From Nitrospirae bacterium GWC2_56_14 (GTDB lineage: Bacteria; Nitrospirota; UBA9217), in assembly GCA_001803705.1 (NCBI GenBank), contig MHDY01000178.1:346-7443 (forward strand): DNA of 7,098 nucleotides, in the 5' to 3' direction. This document shows positions 1 to 5,567 of the stretch, one piece after another (the stretch's first letter is position 1; each line of letters starts with the position of its first letter). The notes beneath the pieces are model-generated. The model made no database searches and was not told the DNA's origin. It saw only the letters and a list, made by a program, of their open reading frames with translations. The position numbers and the translations under genes were made by a program.

Positions 1-288
1 CATCGTGAACCTGTCCTCCGCAATGTCGACGACCTTTGCGCCTACGGACACGGTGTCGGGATAGGTAAGGGGAATCCGGTATTTGCAGCTGGTGGACCCC
101 AGGATCGGGCCGATGCCGGTCTCGTCCTTCAATTTGTGCAGGCCCAGCTTCTCGGAATAGAAGATGCGGGCGCTTTCGAAATACCGGAAGTAGGCGACGT
201 TGTTCACATGCTGGAACGCGTCCATGTCGCCCCAGGCGATCGGGATCTCTATGACAACGGGATAGTTTTCGAGATGTTTATGGTCCAT
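1..288 (-). CDS. Acyl-CoA thioesterase-like hotdog protein (4HBT/YbgC type), C-terminus cut off
   Basis: The gene starts at ATG 288-286 and runs off the left edge, so 96 N-terminal residues are visible; hotdog thioesterases of this type are usually about 130-150 aa. Residues 19-41 carry the family signature: WGDMDAFQHVNN followed by VAYFRYFESAR. Asp23 matches the catalytic Asp of the 4-hydroxybenzoyl-CoA thioesterase/YbgC group, and HVNN leads into the long central hotdog helix. Known members hydrolyse acyl-CoA or aryl-CoA thioesters in the cytoplasm; the substrate here cannot be read from the sequence. The ATG lies 2 nt after the stop of the preceding membrane-protein gene (291-935) and has only a weak Shine-Dalgarno (GGA about 9 nt upstream), so translation is probably coupled to that gene. 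The family call is secure, the specificity is not. Confidence 0.88.
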   Translation of the reverse strand, partial: MDHKHLENYPVVIEIPIAWGDMDAFQHVNNVAYFRYFESARIFYSEKLGLHKLKDETGIGPILGSTSCKYRIPLTYPDTVSVGAKVVDIAEDRFTM

Positions 289-290
289 GG

Positions 291-935
291 TTATTGTCCA
301 GTCACTTTTTCGGTCTTTCTGATCAGCAGTCCCGTGGTTGAAACCAGCACCTTGAACTCTTCGGCGCTGTTCGTGTTGATGAACGTAGCAGACCCGTATT
401 CAGCATCCAGCAGGGGATTCAGGAACGTGAACCTGCGCCGGAGCTCGAACATGTCCAGGCGCTTGTCCTTCGACAGCGAATAGACCGTGCGGACCTTCGT
501 CGTCTCATCGTTGAGGAGCGCATAGCGGCCGGCCACACGATCGAGCTCATAGGAGGTGTGCTGTCCGAATATGTTGGCCAGCGGCTTCCATTTGAGGATG
601 TGGGCGTCAATATAAAGCTGGTCGCCGGCAAGGGAGAATACTTTTTCGCTGCCATCGGGCAGGGAAAACCGGGCGATGAACTTCTGCTCACCAGTTGGCT
701 CGACCTTCACGGTCGCCGCAAGTTCCTCGAAGATCAAAGCGCGGTACCCCTCAATGGCAATGCTTATGGTGCCGAACAGGGCGGACAAGGAGATCATCAG
801 CAGCGCGACCACGAATTGAAAGGCTGATCCGAACAGCTTTCTCTTCTTCAGGGCTGCAATGGTCAAGATAAGAAAAGTCAGGCCGAGAAGTGCAAAGAGC
901 ATTGCGGCGACGATGAGTGGATTTGAGAGGACCAT
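291..935 (-). CDS. Conserved two-TM membrane protein of unknown function
   Basis: The product has 214 aa. Two hydrophobic segments (about residues 7-29 and 36-61) are joined by a short basic loop (KKRK), followed by a soluble C-terminal domain of about 150 residues. That domain contains the blocks FSLAGDQLYIDAHILKWKP (99-117), ELDRVAGRY (130-138) and LLDAEYGSATF (175-185). From memory, similar proteins occur in many proteobacteria and are sometimes labelled 'multidrug transporter', which a two-TM protein does not support; I leave the function open. With two helices and basic residues in the loop, both termini are probably outside, placing the C-terminal domain in the periplasm. I chose ATG 935 because GGGGGAG lies 10 nt upstream; an in-frame GTG at 977 would add 14 residues but has no ribosome binding site. 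The gene is 2 nt from the thioesterase gene. Confidence 0.8.
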   Translation of the reverse strand: MVLSNPLIVAAMLFALLGLTFLILTIAALKKRKLFGSAFQFVVALLMISLSALFGTISIAIEGYRALIFEELAATVKVEPTGEQKFIARFSLPDGSEKVFSLAGDQLYIDAHILKWKPLANIFGQHTSYELDRVAGRYALLNDETTKVRTVYSLSKDKRLDMFELRRRFTFLNPLLDAEYGSATFINTNSAEEFKVLVSTTGLLIRKTEKVTGQ

Positions 936-1067
936 GTTTTTCTTTCTCCCCCGTGGAGCAGAGTCTATCGGAATCACATCTGCAGAGGTTTGCTGTTCTG
1001 CGCGACGTTCTGGCCTTGCGATGGCGCAATGGCATTCTCCCCGTTGACGTGAAGGTCCACGCGCCGG

Positions 1068-2012
1068 TCATTTCTTGATCAAATAAAAAGCTGCCTGATC
1101 CCCTCGTTTCTCCTTATTCAACTTTTTTGCCAGGTTCTTCCATTCCCGCACCTGGGATTTTGTGAAGTTTTTTGCTTGAGCAATAAACGGGATGTCCCGT
1201 TTGTAGAGCTCGCTTCCCTGAAATTGGTCCGCTGTGGAATCAAAGACAATGTTCTGCAGCACAAGGCCGGCTTTTTCCGCAAGGAATTTTATGCTCTCGA
1301 TGGAGTGGAGAAAAAAGTGCCGGGGTGCGTCGAGCTGGAACCAGTTCTCCCGATACTGTTCCCAGGCAAAGGACGAAACGGTTGGAAGCCTCAACAAACA
1401 GCATCCACCGGATGAAAGGAGACCGGCGACCCTTTGCAGTTGCTCGTGCGGGTCAGGAACATGTTCAAAGGAGTGATGATACATAATAAGGTCCCATGCT
1501 CCGGTCTCCTCGTGGATAGACCGTTTTTTGACCATCACGCCGTTTGCGTACGTGATATCCCGAGGAATATAAGGGTCGATCCCCAGGAGGGTCTCAAAAC
1601 CGATATCCCGTAGAACGTTCAGCCGCCAGCCGTCCCCGCATCCGACATCGAGGACCCTTGATTTTGTTGTCAAGTTCAGGTGGCCCAAGGCCGTCATCTT
1701 TTTGTTGGGCGAGACGGAACTGACAAGACGACCGAGAATACCGCGATTGAAAACAGTATGATGATCCCTGAACCGACGCAGCGCCTTTTCCACTGGATTT
1801 TTCAAGGAAAGTCTTGTTTTTGGCGTGAAGCTGTAATACTGGGCCGGATAATATTTATCCATATTTGCCGGGACCTCGCTGATTTGCAGGCATCCGCACT
1901 GTGAGCACTGAAAATACAGAAAACGGTCCCTGAGGCCGAACATCATTTCAGATGCCTCATACACAGTGTGTTCGGCGCTGCTGGAGCATATTCTGCATGT
2001 CAACTTATTCAT
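1068..2012 (-). CDS. Class I SAM-dependent methyltransferase with N-terminal zinc ribbon
   Basis: The product has 314 aa. The N-terminus holds a putative zinc ribbon, C6-x2-C9 and C36-x2-C39. The Rossmann methyltransferase core follows: motif I LDVGCGDG (121-128) for SAM binding, an acidic residue after the second strand (GID, 144-146), motif SFEHVPDP (181-188), and DAPRHFFLHS (228-237). This layout (Methyltransf_23-like core after a Cys4 ribbon) is common among methyltransferases of surface-polysaccharide clusters, where sugars or small metabolites are the targets; no other sugar genes are seen here, so the substrate is unknown. ATG 2012 is chosen because GGAG lies 4 nt upstream and the ribbon begins at residue 6. 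A longer reading to 2129 adds 39 residues that run into the hydrolase gene. The stretch looks more AT-rich than its neighbours, which may hint at separate origin. Confidence 0.85.
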   Translation of the reverse strand: MNKLTCRICSSSAEHTVYEASEMMFGLRDRFLYFQCSQCGCLQISEVPANMDKYYPAQYYSFTPKTRLSLKNPVEKALRRFRDHHTVFNRGILGRLVSSVSPNKKMTALGHLNLTTKSRVLDVGCGDGWRLNVLRDIGFETLLGIDPYIPRDITYANGVMVKKRSIHEETGAWDLIMYHHSFEHVPDPHEQLQRVAGLLSSGGCCLLRLPTVSSFAWEQYRENWFQLDAPRHFFLHSIESIKFLAEKAGLVLQNIVFDSTADQFQGSELYKRDIPFIAQAKNFTKSQVREWKNLAKKLNKEKRGDQAAFYLIKK

Positions 2013-2092
2013 TGTGCTCCATCTCTTTTGGATTCGACACGTACGGCTACCGCTGTCGTCTGTTTCCCGGTACCATTCGGAGTCCGGCCGGT

Positions 2093-2611
2093 TTACCTTT
2101 TCAAGAACCTGTCCACTTCTTTTGTCCACACGTCATATCCCTGCCTGCTTACATGCACCCCGTCATCCTGAAGGCACTCACTCCAGGGGTTTCCGGTCGG
2201 ATCTACAAAGGCACTATAGACGTCGAGATATTCCGCGTTGAACTCCCTCGCGATTTGTTCGAGTTCGCGGTTGGTGTCCCTGATCACTTCAGGACTGATC
2301 CAGGTCAGCTCAACGGGCAGGATGCTTTGGACGACGAGCGTTGATCGTTTGTACCAGGTAGTGAGGTTGCGCACGATCTCGCGATACGGATCGATGATGT
2401 CATATTGTTCATTCGCGATGTTGTTGATGCCGGTCATGAGGAAGATGTAGTCGGGGTTCGCGACCCCGGCGCGGATGCGCTCCCTCCGGGCCAGCAGGCC
2501 CTCGACCGTTTCGCCCGAGATGCCGAGGTTGGTCACGCTGTAGTCGGGGAACCGGCGCTGCCAATCGCCCCATTCGGTCAAGGAGTCTCCTATGAAGACG
2601 AGATGCTTCAT
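2093..2611 (-). CDS. SGNH/GDSL-family hydrolase (esterase/lipase type), cytoplasmic
   Basis: The product has 172 aa, the usual size for a single-domain SGNH hydrolase. The four family blocks are visible: block I IGDSLTEW with nucleophile Ser10; block II NLGISGET with oxyanion-hole Gly33; block III TGINN with Asn63; block V DDGVH with Asp150 and His153. The enzyme should hydrolyse ester or acyl groups on lipids, carbohydrates or small esters by a Ser-His-Asp mechanism. There is no signal peptide with this start, so it is probably cytoplasmic. I chose ATG 2611 because block I then starts at residue 8, as is typical, and because this ATG overlaps the stop of the preceding gene (ATGA, 2608-2611). 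No Shine-Dalgarno is seen, which fits translational coupling. An in-frame GTG at 2710-2708 would add 33 residues and overlaps the internal TGA of the preceding gene (GTGA). Confidence 0.88.
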   Translation of the reverse strand: MKHLVFIGDSLTEWGDWQRRFPDYSVTNLGISGETVEGLLARRERIRAGVANPDYIFLMTGINNIANEQYDIIDPYREIVRNLTTWYKRSTLVVQSILPVELTWISPEVIRDTNRELEQIAREFNAEYLDVYSAFVDPTGNPWSECLQDDGVHVSRQGYDVWTKEVDRFLKR

Positions 2612-2931
2612 GCGTCTTGAGATGACCTTTCCCGCTGTATCGCCTGTTTCAGCATCTCTATTGATGGCACGCCCTTGAGTCGCCCGGACTCGTCCAGAAA
2701 GGTCCTTCACATGATACCGGGCGAACTGCTCCCCTCAAATGCGTCTTTTCCATTCATCCAGATCGAAGGAGAGCCTTTGATACCTTTGCTTATGGCTTCA
2801 TCATATGAGACCGTATGATAGACGACCTCCGCCGACGCTTTCAGTTCCGCAATGGCGCGGTTGAGGTTGGCATTCAGTTCGTGATAGGAGCCGCACATCT
2901 CGGCCATGTAAATATCGATCTTAATCGGCAT
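2608..2931 (-). CDS. Thioredoxin-like selenoprotein, in-frame UGA read as Sec75
   Basis: The product has 107 aa if the TGA at 2709-2707 is read as selenocysteine; conventional calling stops there at 74 aa. The first part begins with a beta strand and YMAEMCGSY (Cys13), a helix, then KGIKGSPSIWMNGKDAF (50-65), where Ser54-Pro55 looks like the cis-Pro loop of a thioredoxin fold. After the TGA the frame continues RTFLDESGRLKGVPSIEML and ends at TGA 2610-2608. From memory, a thioredoxin-like family has GCPNW/GCPHW near the N-terminus, GSPTI in the middle and a late CRxY...GAPSVE block; here the UGA takes the place of that late Cys. A redox pair Cys13-Sec75 is inferred. Support: sensible downstream residues, no other in-frame TGA in the window's other genes, an ATGA overlap with the hydrolase gene, and a SECIS-like hairpin 20 nt downstream. 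The ATG lies 5 nt after the cyclase stop, with a poor ribosome binding site. A nonsense mutation of a Cys codon is the main alternative. SelA/B/C/D genes are not in this window. Confidence 0.8.
2673..2706 (-). promoter_or_regulatory. Candidate bacterial SECIS element after the Sec UGA
   Basis: Just downstream of the in-frame UGA the transcript can form stem GAGTC (2691-2687), loop CGGGC (2686-2682) and stem GACTC (2681-2677). A lower CCTT/AAGG helix (2702-2699 with 2676-2673) closes it below a 7-nt bulge on the 5' side. The loop starts 20 nt after UGA and has G in its second position. Bacterial SelB-binding hairpins are known to lie within the coding region at about this distance and to carry a G in the first two loop positions. 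The stem is short, so this is suggestive rather than proof. Confidence 0.55.
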
Positions 2932-2936
2932 AGCGT

Positions 2937-4517
2937 TTATTGTGCAGGTGGTTCGGAGAAGTACGTATAGCCGCCCGCGCCGCTTTCTTTGACGCGGTAC
3001 ATGGCAGTATCGGCTTTATGCATGAGCATTTCCAAGTCGTCGCCGTCCAGCGGGTAGAGGCTGATGCCAATGCTTACTCCGATGGTGCATTCGTTCCCCT
3101 TGATCGTGAACGGAGCGGCCAGGGCCGCAATGATCTTTCGCGCAACAACGCCCGCGTCTTCGGCGACTGCGATCCTTGCGCATATGCTGATGAACTCGTC
3201 TCCTCCCATGCGGGCGACCGTGTCGGACTTCCGCGTGCATGAGGTCATCCGTTTCGCCGCTTCCTGCAGCAGCAGGTCGCCCACTTCATGCCCTAGCGTG
3301 TCGTTGATGGTCTTGAAATGGTCAAGGTCCATATACAGGAGGGCCAGGACAAACCGGTTCCGTTTCGCCAGCGCCAGGAGCAGGCTCATACGGTCGAAGA
3401 ACAGCGTCCGGTTGGGGAGACCGGTGAGCGCATCATAGAGCGCCAGCTGCTCAAGCCGCTGTTCCGCTTTTTTTCGCCGGGTAATATCGAGGGCGACGTA
3501 GACAATGCCGACCGGAGAACCGTCCCTCTCCGTCATGGGGGAGACCGATACGCTGACATCGACTCGTCGTCCGTCCTGGTCGTTCCAGGTCATCTCGTGA
3601 TCAAGGATGTTTCCCTCGCACAGGCGGCGGTGGTCTTTCAGTTCAGGAGGCAGTTCGATGATCGTCGACAGGTCCCTGCCCCGGAAATTTTTGCTTTGAT
3701 GGCCGAGCAAGGCCTGCGCAGCTCGGTTTATGACCCGAATTTTGCCTTCAAGATCGGCAACAATGACCGCCCCCTGCATGGTTTCAAGGATCAGACCGGC
3801 GGCGAGCTCCGGAGTGATGTCGACCAGCCGATACCGCCTGATCACGTACGCGGTTATGAAGAGAAAAGGGACCATGGGAATAAATCCGAAGGGGTATAAG
3901 GGAACACCAAACGCCACGAGAAAGTCAACCGATGCCAGATATCCGATACAGAAGGCAAACAGCAGACCTTTAAACCGTTTTTTATGCCTGCTGTTTGTGC
4001 TGCCCTGATATGCGACCCAGTACAGCCGAAGAGCGGAGGCCATGATGACGAAGAAGTATAATATAAAGACGGCGCCGAGAGGACCATACTGCGGGAAGTA
4101 GCCCCAGAAGTAATGGTAAACTCTCCGGACGAACAGCCCGGTAAAGGCAGCGCCGAGACAGAAAAGGATTGAAACCGCGACGCTGGCCCAGATGATCCTT
4201 CGAAATTCATCCGCCCGTTGAACAACGGTTAAGGCCAGCGCCAATATAGTCGCGGGAATGAAGATTGCGCCGATAATTGAGAACTTTGTCCAAATCATCG
4301 CCTGCGGTTCGTGGAGGCTTGCATAGGCCGCACCGATCGCAACAAGCCAGGTGCAGATGCTCGCGCTAAAGGCCAAAAAGACAACGCCGATATGCGAGCC
4401 ACGCTCCCTGATGAGGACGTACACGCCCAGGACGGCGATCGCCGCGCCAACGAGCATCGAGGATGCCGCGTGAATGGTAAGGACATAATTGCCGGAATCC
4501 AGTAAAGGTATAATCAT
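2937..4517 (-). CDS. Membrane diguanylate cyclase: 7TM sensor - PAS - GGDEF
   Basis: The product has 526 aa. About seven hydrophobic segments (roughly 11-36, 45-67, 78-99, 108-129, 147-169, 183-204, 208-226) form a 7TM input region of the type placed before histidine kinases and cyclases; it ends in RRYRLVDITPELAAG. A PAS domain follows (about 240-345: MQGAVIVADLEGKI to VYVALDITRRKKAEQ), then a GGDEF domain starting at ALYDALTGLPNR (359-370). The catalytic motif GGDEF (438-442) is intact, MDLDHFKTINDTLGH (396-410) holds the metal and substrate residues, and RKSD (429-432) five residues before GGDEF matches the product-inhibition I-site. It should make cyclic di-GMP from two GTP at the inner membrane in response to a signal sensed by the 7TM or PAS part. 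There is no EAL domain. ATG 4517 has only a G-rich, imperfect ribosome binding site. The thioredoxin-like selenoprotein gene follows after 5 nt. Confidence 0.93.
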   Translation of the reverse strand: MIIPLLDSGNYVLTIHAASSMLVGAAIAVLGVYVLIRERGSHIGVVFLAFSASICTWLVAIGAAYASLHEPQAMIWTKFSIIGAIFIPATILALALTVVQRADEFRRIIWASVAVSILFCLGAAFTGLFVRRVYHYFWGYFPQYGPLGAVFILYFFVIMASALRLYWVAYQGSTNSRHKKRFKGLLFAFCIGYLASVDFLVAFGVPLYPFGFIPMVPFLFITAYVIRRYRLVDITPELAAGLILETMQGAVIVADLEGKIRVINRAAQALLGHQSKNFRGRDLSTIIELPPELKDHRRLCEGNILDHEMTWNDQDGRRVDVSVSVSPMTERDGSPVGIVYVALDITRRKKAEQRLEQLALYDALTGLPNRTLFFDRMSLLLALAKRNRFVLALLYMDLDHFKTINDTLGHEVGDLLLQEAAKRMTSCTRKSDTVARMGGDEFISICARIAVAEDAGVVARKIIAALAAPFTIKGNECTIGVSIGISLYPLDGDDLEMLMHKADTAMYRVKESGAGGYTYFSEPPAQ

Positions 4518-4545
4518 CCGTGCCCCCGCGGCAGCCAGTCCTCAT

Positions 4546-4554
4546 ACTATACCA
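4546..4554 (-). promoter_or_regulatory. Extended -10 promoter for the cyclase operon
   Basis: Read on the minus strand the bases are TGGTATAGT, which fits the extended -10 form TGnTATAAT with one mismatch. No -35 hexamer stands at normal distance, which extended -10 promoters tolerate. Transcription would start near 4539, about 20 nt before the cyclase ATG. Read-through from the CMD-like gene upstream (stop 84 nt before the cyclase ATG) is also possible, since no terminator is seen between them. Confidence 0.4.
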
Positions 4555-4601
4555 GAGATGCTGCAACAAAACTGCTTATTTCCTCAGGCGCCGAATAGGT
4601 G

Positions 4602-4925
4602 TTACAGCAGCCGTTTCTTTTCAAGCACATCGTCGACCCAGGTGAGCGCTGCCGAGACCGAGGGGAACCCGATGGTGCTCGTGAGCAGGACCACGGCATG
4701 GCGGATCTCCTCGGGCTTTGCGCCGGCAGCCAGCGCTCTTCGGGTATGGGAGTGCACCGAACCTTCGGAATGGACCGTGGCTGCCGCGGCGAGCTGGACC
4801 AGCTCCGAGGTCTTTTTATTCAGCGGGCCGGCGGCCTTTGCGGCCTTGCCCAGGTTCTCCAGTGCCTTCATCAGTCCTTTGTAGCGCTTCTGGTTCGTGA
4901 GGTATTGATTCGGCAGTTTCGGCAT
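4602..4925 (-). CDS. Carboxymuconolactone decarboxylase/AhpD-like protein lacking the CxxC cysteines
   Basis: The product has 107 aa, a normal length for a single CMD domain. The core is E41-x11-S53-x2-S56-x3-H60 followed by TRRALAAGAKPEEIRHAV and LLTSTIGFPSVSAALTWV. AhpD-type redox proteins have E-x11-C-x2-C-x3-H, so spacing and His are kept while both Cys are Ser; the thiol peroxidase/reductant chemistry of AhpD is therefore unlikely. From memory, CMD subfamilies with this VHSHTRRAL form are common and of unknown function. ATG 4925 is chosen because AAAGGAG lies 6 nt upstream and because the longer reading from 4970 would start inside the promoter -10 box. The gene is divergent from the repeat protein at 5199 and may be read on into the cyclase operon. 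Confidence 0.88.
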   Translation of the reverse strand: MPKLPNQYLTNQKRYKGLMKALENLGKAAKAAGPLNKKTSELVQLAAAATVHSEGSVHSHTRRALAAGAKPEEIRHAVVLLTSTIGFPSVSAALTWVDDVLEKKRLL

Positions 4926-4969
4926 GGCGTCTCCTTTGGTGTGAGGATCATCAAGCGTTTGGTATTTCA

Positions 4970-4998
4970 AGTGTAGGCAAAAGAGGCGAGAGAGTCAA
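4970..4998 (-). promoter_or_regulatory. Sigma70-type promoter of the CMD-like gene
   Basis: On the minus strand TTGACT (4998-4993) and TACACT (4975-4970) are separated by exactly 17 nt. Transcription would begin near 4963, giving a leader of about 38 nt before ATG 4925. This also rules out the in-frame start at 4970. Confidence 0.7.
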
Positions 4999-5022
4999 GG
5001 AACATTGTACGACAGGTTGATA

Positions 5023-5099
5023 GGCTAAAGGCTGAAGACTGTTTAGGAAAGAATTAGGACCATAAGAACAGGACACCGAATAACCTTCAGCCTTCAGCC
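5023..5099. repeat. Imperfect inverted repeat between divergent genes
   Basis: GGCTAAAGGCTGAAG (5023-5037) and CTTCAGCCTTCAGCC (5085-5099) are inverse complements over 15 bp with one mismatch that can form a G-U pair in RNA. They enclose a 47-nt AT-rich spacer. The right arm is itself a near-direct repeat of CTTCAGC units. It lies upstream of both flanking genes, so it is not a terminator for either. It could be a dispersed intergenic repeat or a small non-autonomous element remnant; no target-site duplication is evident. Confidence 0.6.
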
Positions 5100-5130
5100 G
5101 AAACACCTGATCCTCCCCTGATACTCAATA

Positions 5131-5159
5131 TTGACAATTCCTTCGCACCACGGTATGTT
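5131..5159 (+). promoter_or_regulatory. Sigma70-type promoter of the lysine-rich repeat protein
   Basis: A perfect -35 TTGACA (5131-5136) is followed after 17 nt by TATGTT (5154-5159). The expected start is near 5166, leaving a leader of about 33 nt that contains the strong ribosome binding site AAGGAGG (5185-5191), 7 nt before ATG 5199. Confidence 0.75.
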
Positions 5160-5198
5160 GTCAGCGTTCGATACCATGCGCTGCAAGGAGGCACTGAC

Positions 5199-5453
5199 AT
5201 GCTGAGAGTAACGATCATATTTGCCCTGTTCTTATTCCTGTCCCCGGCCATGGCCTTTGCCGAGGGCCCAAAAGAAGGGTTTAAGGAAGTTCACGAGGGA
5301 ATGAAAAAGGTGGTGAAGGGGGTCGACAAGAACGCCAAAAAAGTATTCAAGCCTGTGCATAAGAAGGCGAAAAAGGACGTAAAGGCCGTTGACAAGGCCG
5401 CAAAAAAAGGATGGAAACAGGCCGACCATGATGCGAAAGAGGCCATAAAATAG
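5199..5453 (+). CDS. Small exported lysine-rich protein with five 11-residue repeats
   Basis: The product has 84 aa. Residues 1-21 form a Sec signal peptide (hydrophobic TIIFALFLFL, then PAMAFA), with likely cleavage before Glu22, so the mature part of about 63 aa should be periplasmic or secreted. From residue 30 to the end it divides exactly into five 11-residue units (30-40, 41-51, 52-62, 63-73, 74-84) with the pattern x-V-[DH]-x-x-A-K-K-x-x-K; the clearest are GVDKNAKKVFK and AVDKAAKKGWK. Hendecad spacing of this kind usually gives an amphipathic or coiled helix. Twenty lysines make it strongly basic, so it may bind lipopolysaccharide, acidic polymers or membranes; that is inference. There are no Cys residues. 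Start, ribosome binding site AAGGAGG and promoter are all clear. It is a single-gene unit. I do not recognise the family. Confidence 0.82.
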   Translation: MLRVTIIFALFLFLSPAMAFAEGPKEGFKEVHEGMKKVVKGVDKNAKKVFKPVHKKAKKDVKAVDKAAKKGWKQADHDAKEAIK

Positions 5454-5464
5454 TCTCCTGCCAT

Positions 5465-5486
5465 GGGGGGGATGCCCCGGCCCCCC
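5465..5486 (+). terminator. Possible weak terminator hairpin after the repeat protein gene
   Basis: GGGGGG (5465-5470) can pair with CCCCCC (5481-5486) around a 10-nt loop, 12 nt after the stop codon. No T-run follows, so if it ends transcription it is not a classic intrinsic terminator. Confidence 0.3.
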
Positions 5487-5501
5487 TCACTGAAATCCTC
5501 G

Positions 5502-5530
5502 TTGACAATCCCCTGGCGCCGCTATATTCT
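5502..5530 (+). promoter_or_regulatory. Sigma70-type promoter of the acyl-CoA synthetase gene
   Basis: TTGACA (5502-5507) is followed after 17 nt by TATTCT (5525-5530); an overlapping TATATT (5523-5528) stands at 15 nt. The start would be near 5537, giving a leader of about 30 nt with ribosome binding site AAGAGG (5556-5561), 6 nt before ATG 5568. Confidence 0.7.
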
Positions 5531-5567
5531 CTGTTTAGTCGACGACCTGCCGCACAAGAGGCTTGAC

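Noticed and set aside
936..1067. Possible small gene or promoter in the 132-nt gap before the membrane-protein gene
   Set aside because: I found only the ribosome binding site for ATG 935; no convincing -35/-10 pair, hairpin or start with ribosome binding site.
2084..2091. CCGGCCGG palindrome after the hydrolase gene as terminator
   Set aside because: An 8-bp perfect palindrome leaves no loop and no T-run follows.
2013..2129. 39-residue N-terminal extension of the methyltransferase
   Set aside because: It overlaps the hydrolase gene and lies before the zinc ribbon with no family resemblance; ATG 2012 has a GGAG site.
2612..2710. 33-residue N-terminal extension of the hydrolase from GTG 2710 as its main start
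   Set aside because: The family normally begins a few residues before GDSL, the extension looks like no known segment, and the same bases are better explained as the selenoprotein tail. Kept only as a possible alternative start.
2707..2931. 74-aa protein ending at TGA 2707-2709 as the complete gene
   Set aside because: It lacks the C-terminal part of the fold, and the frame beyond the TGA matches the expected tail and ends in an ATGA overlap with the next gene.
2608..2931. Nonsense-mutated pseudogene or use of TGA as Trp/Gly throughout the genome
   Set aside because: The downstream frame shows no decay, the other genes have no internal TGA, and TGA serves as a normal stop in the methyltransferase gene. 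A fresh nonsense mutation or sequencing error cannot be fully excluded.
4926..4970. Longer CMD-like protein starting at 4970
   Set aside because: That start falls in the -10 box of the gene's promoter, while ATG 4925 has AAAGGAG in front.
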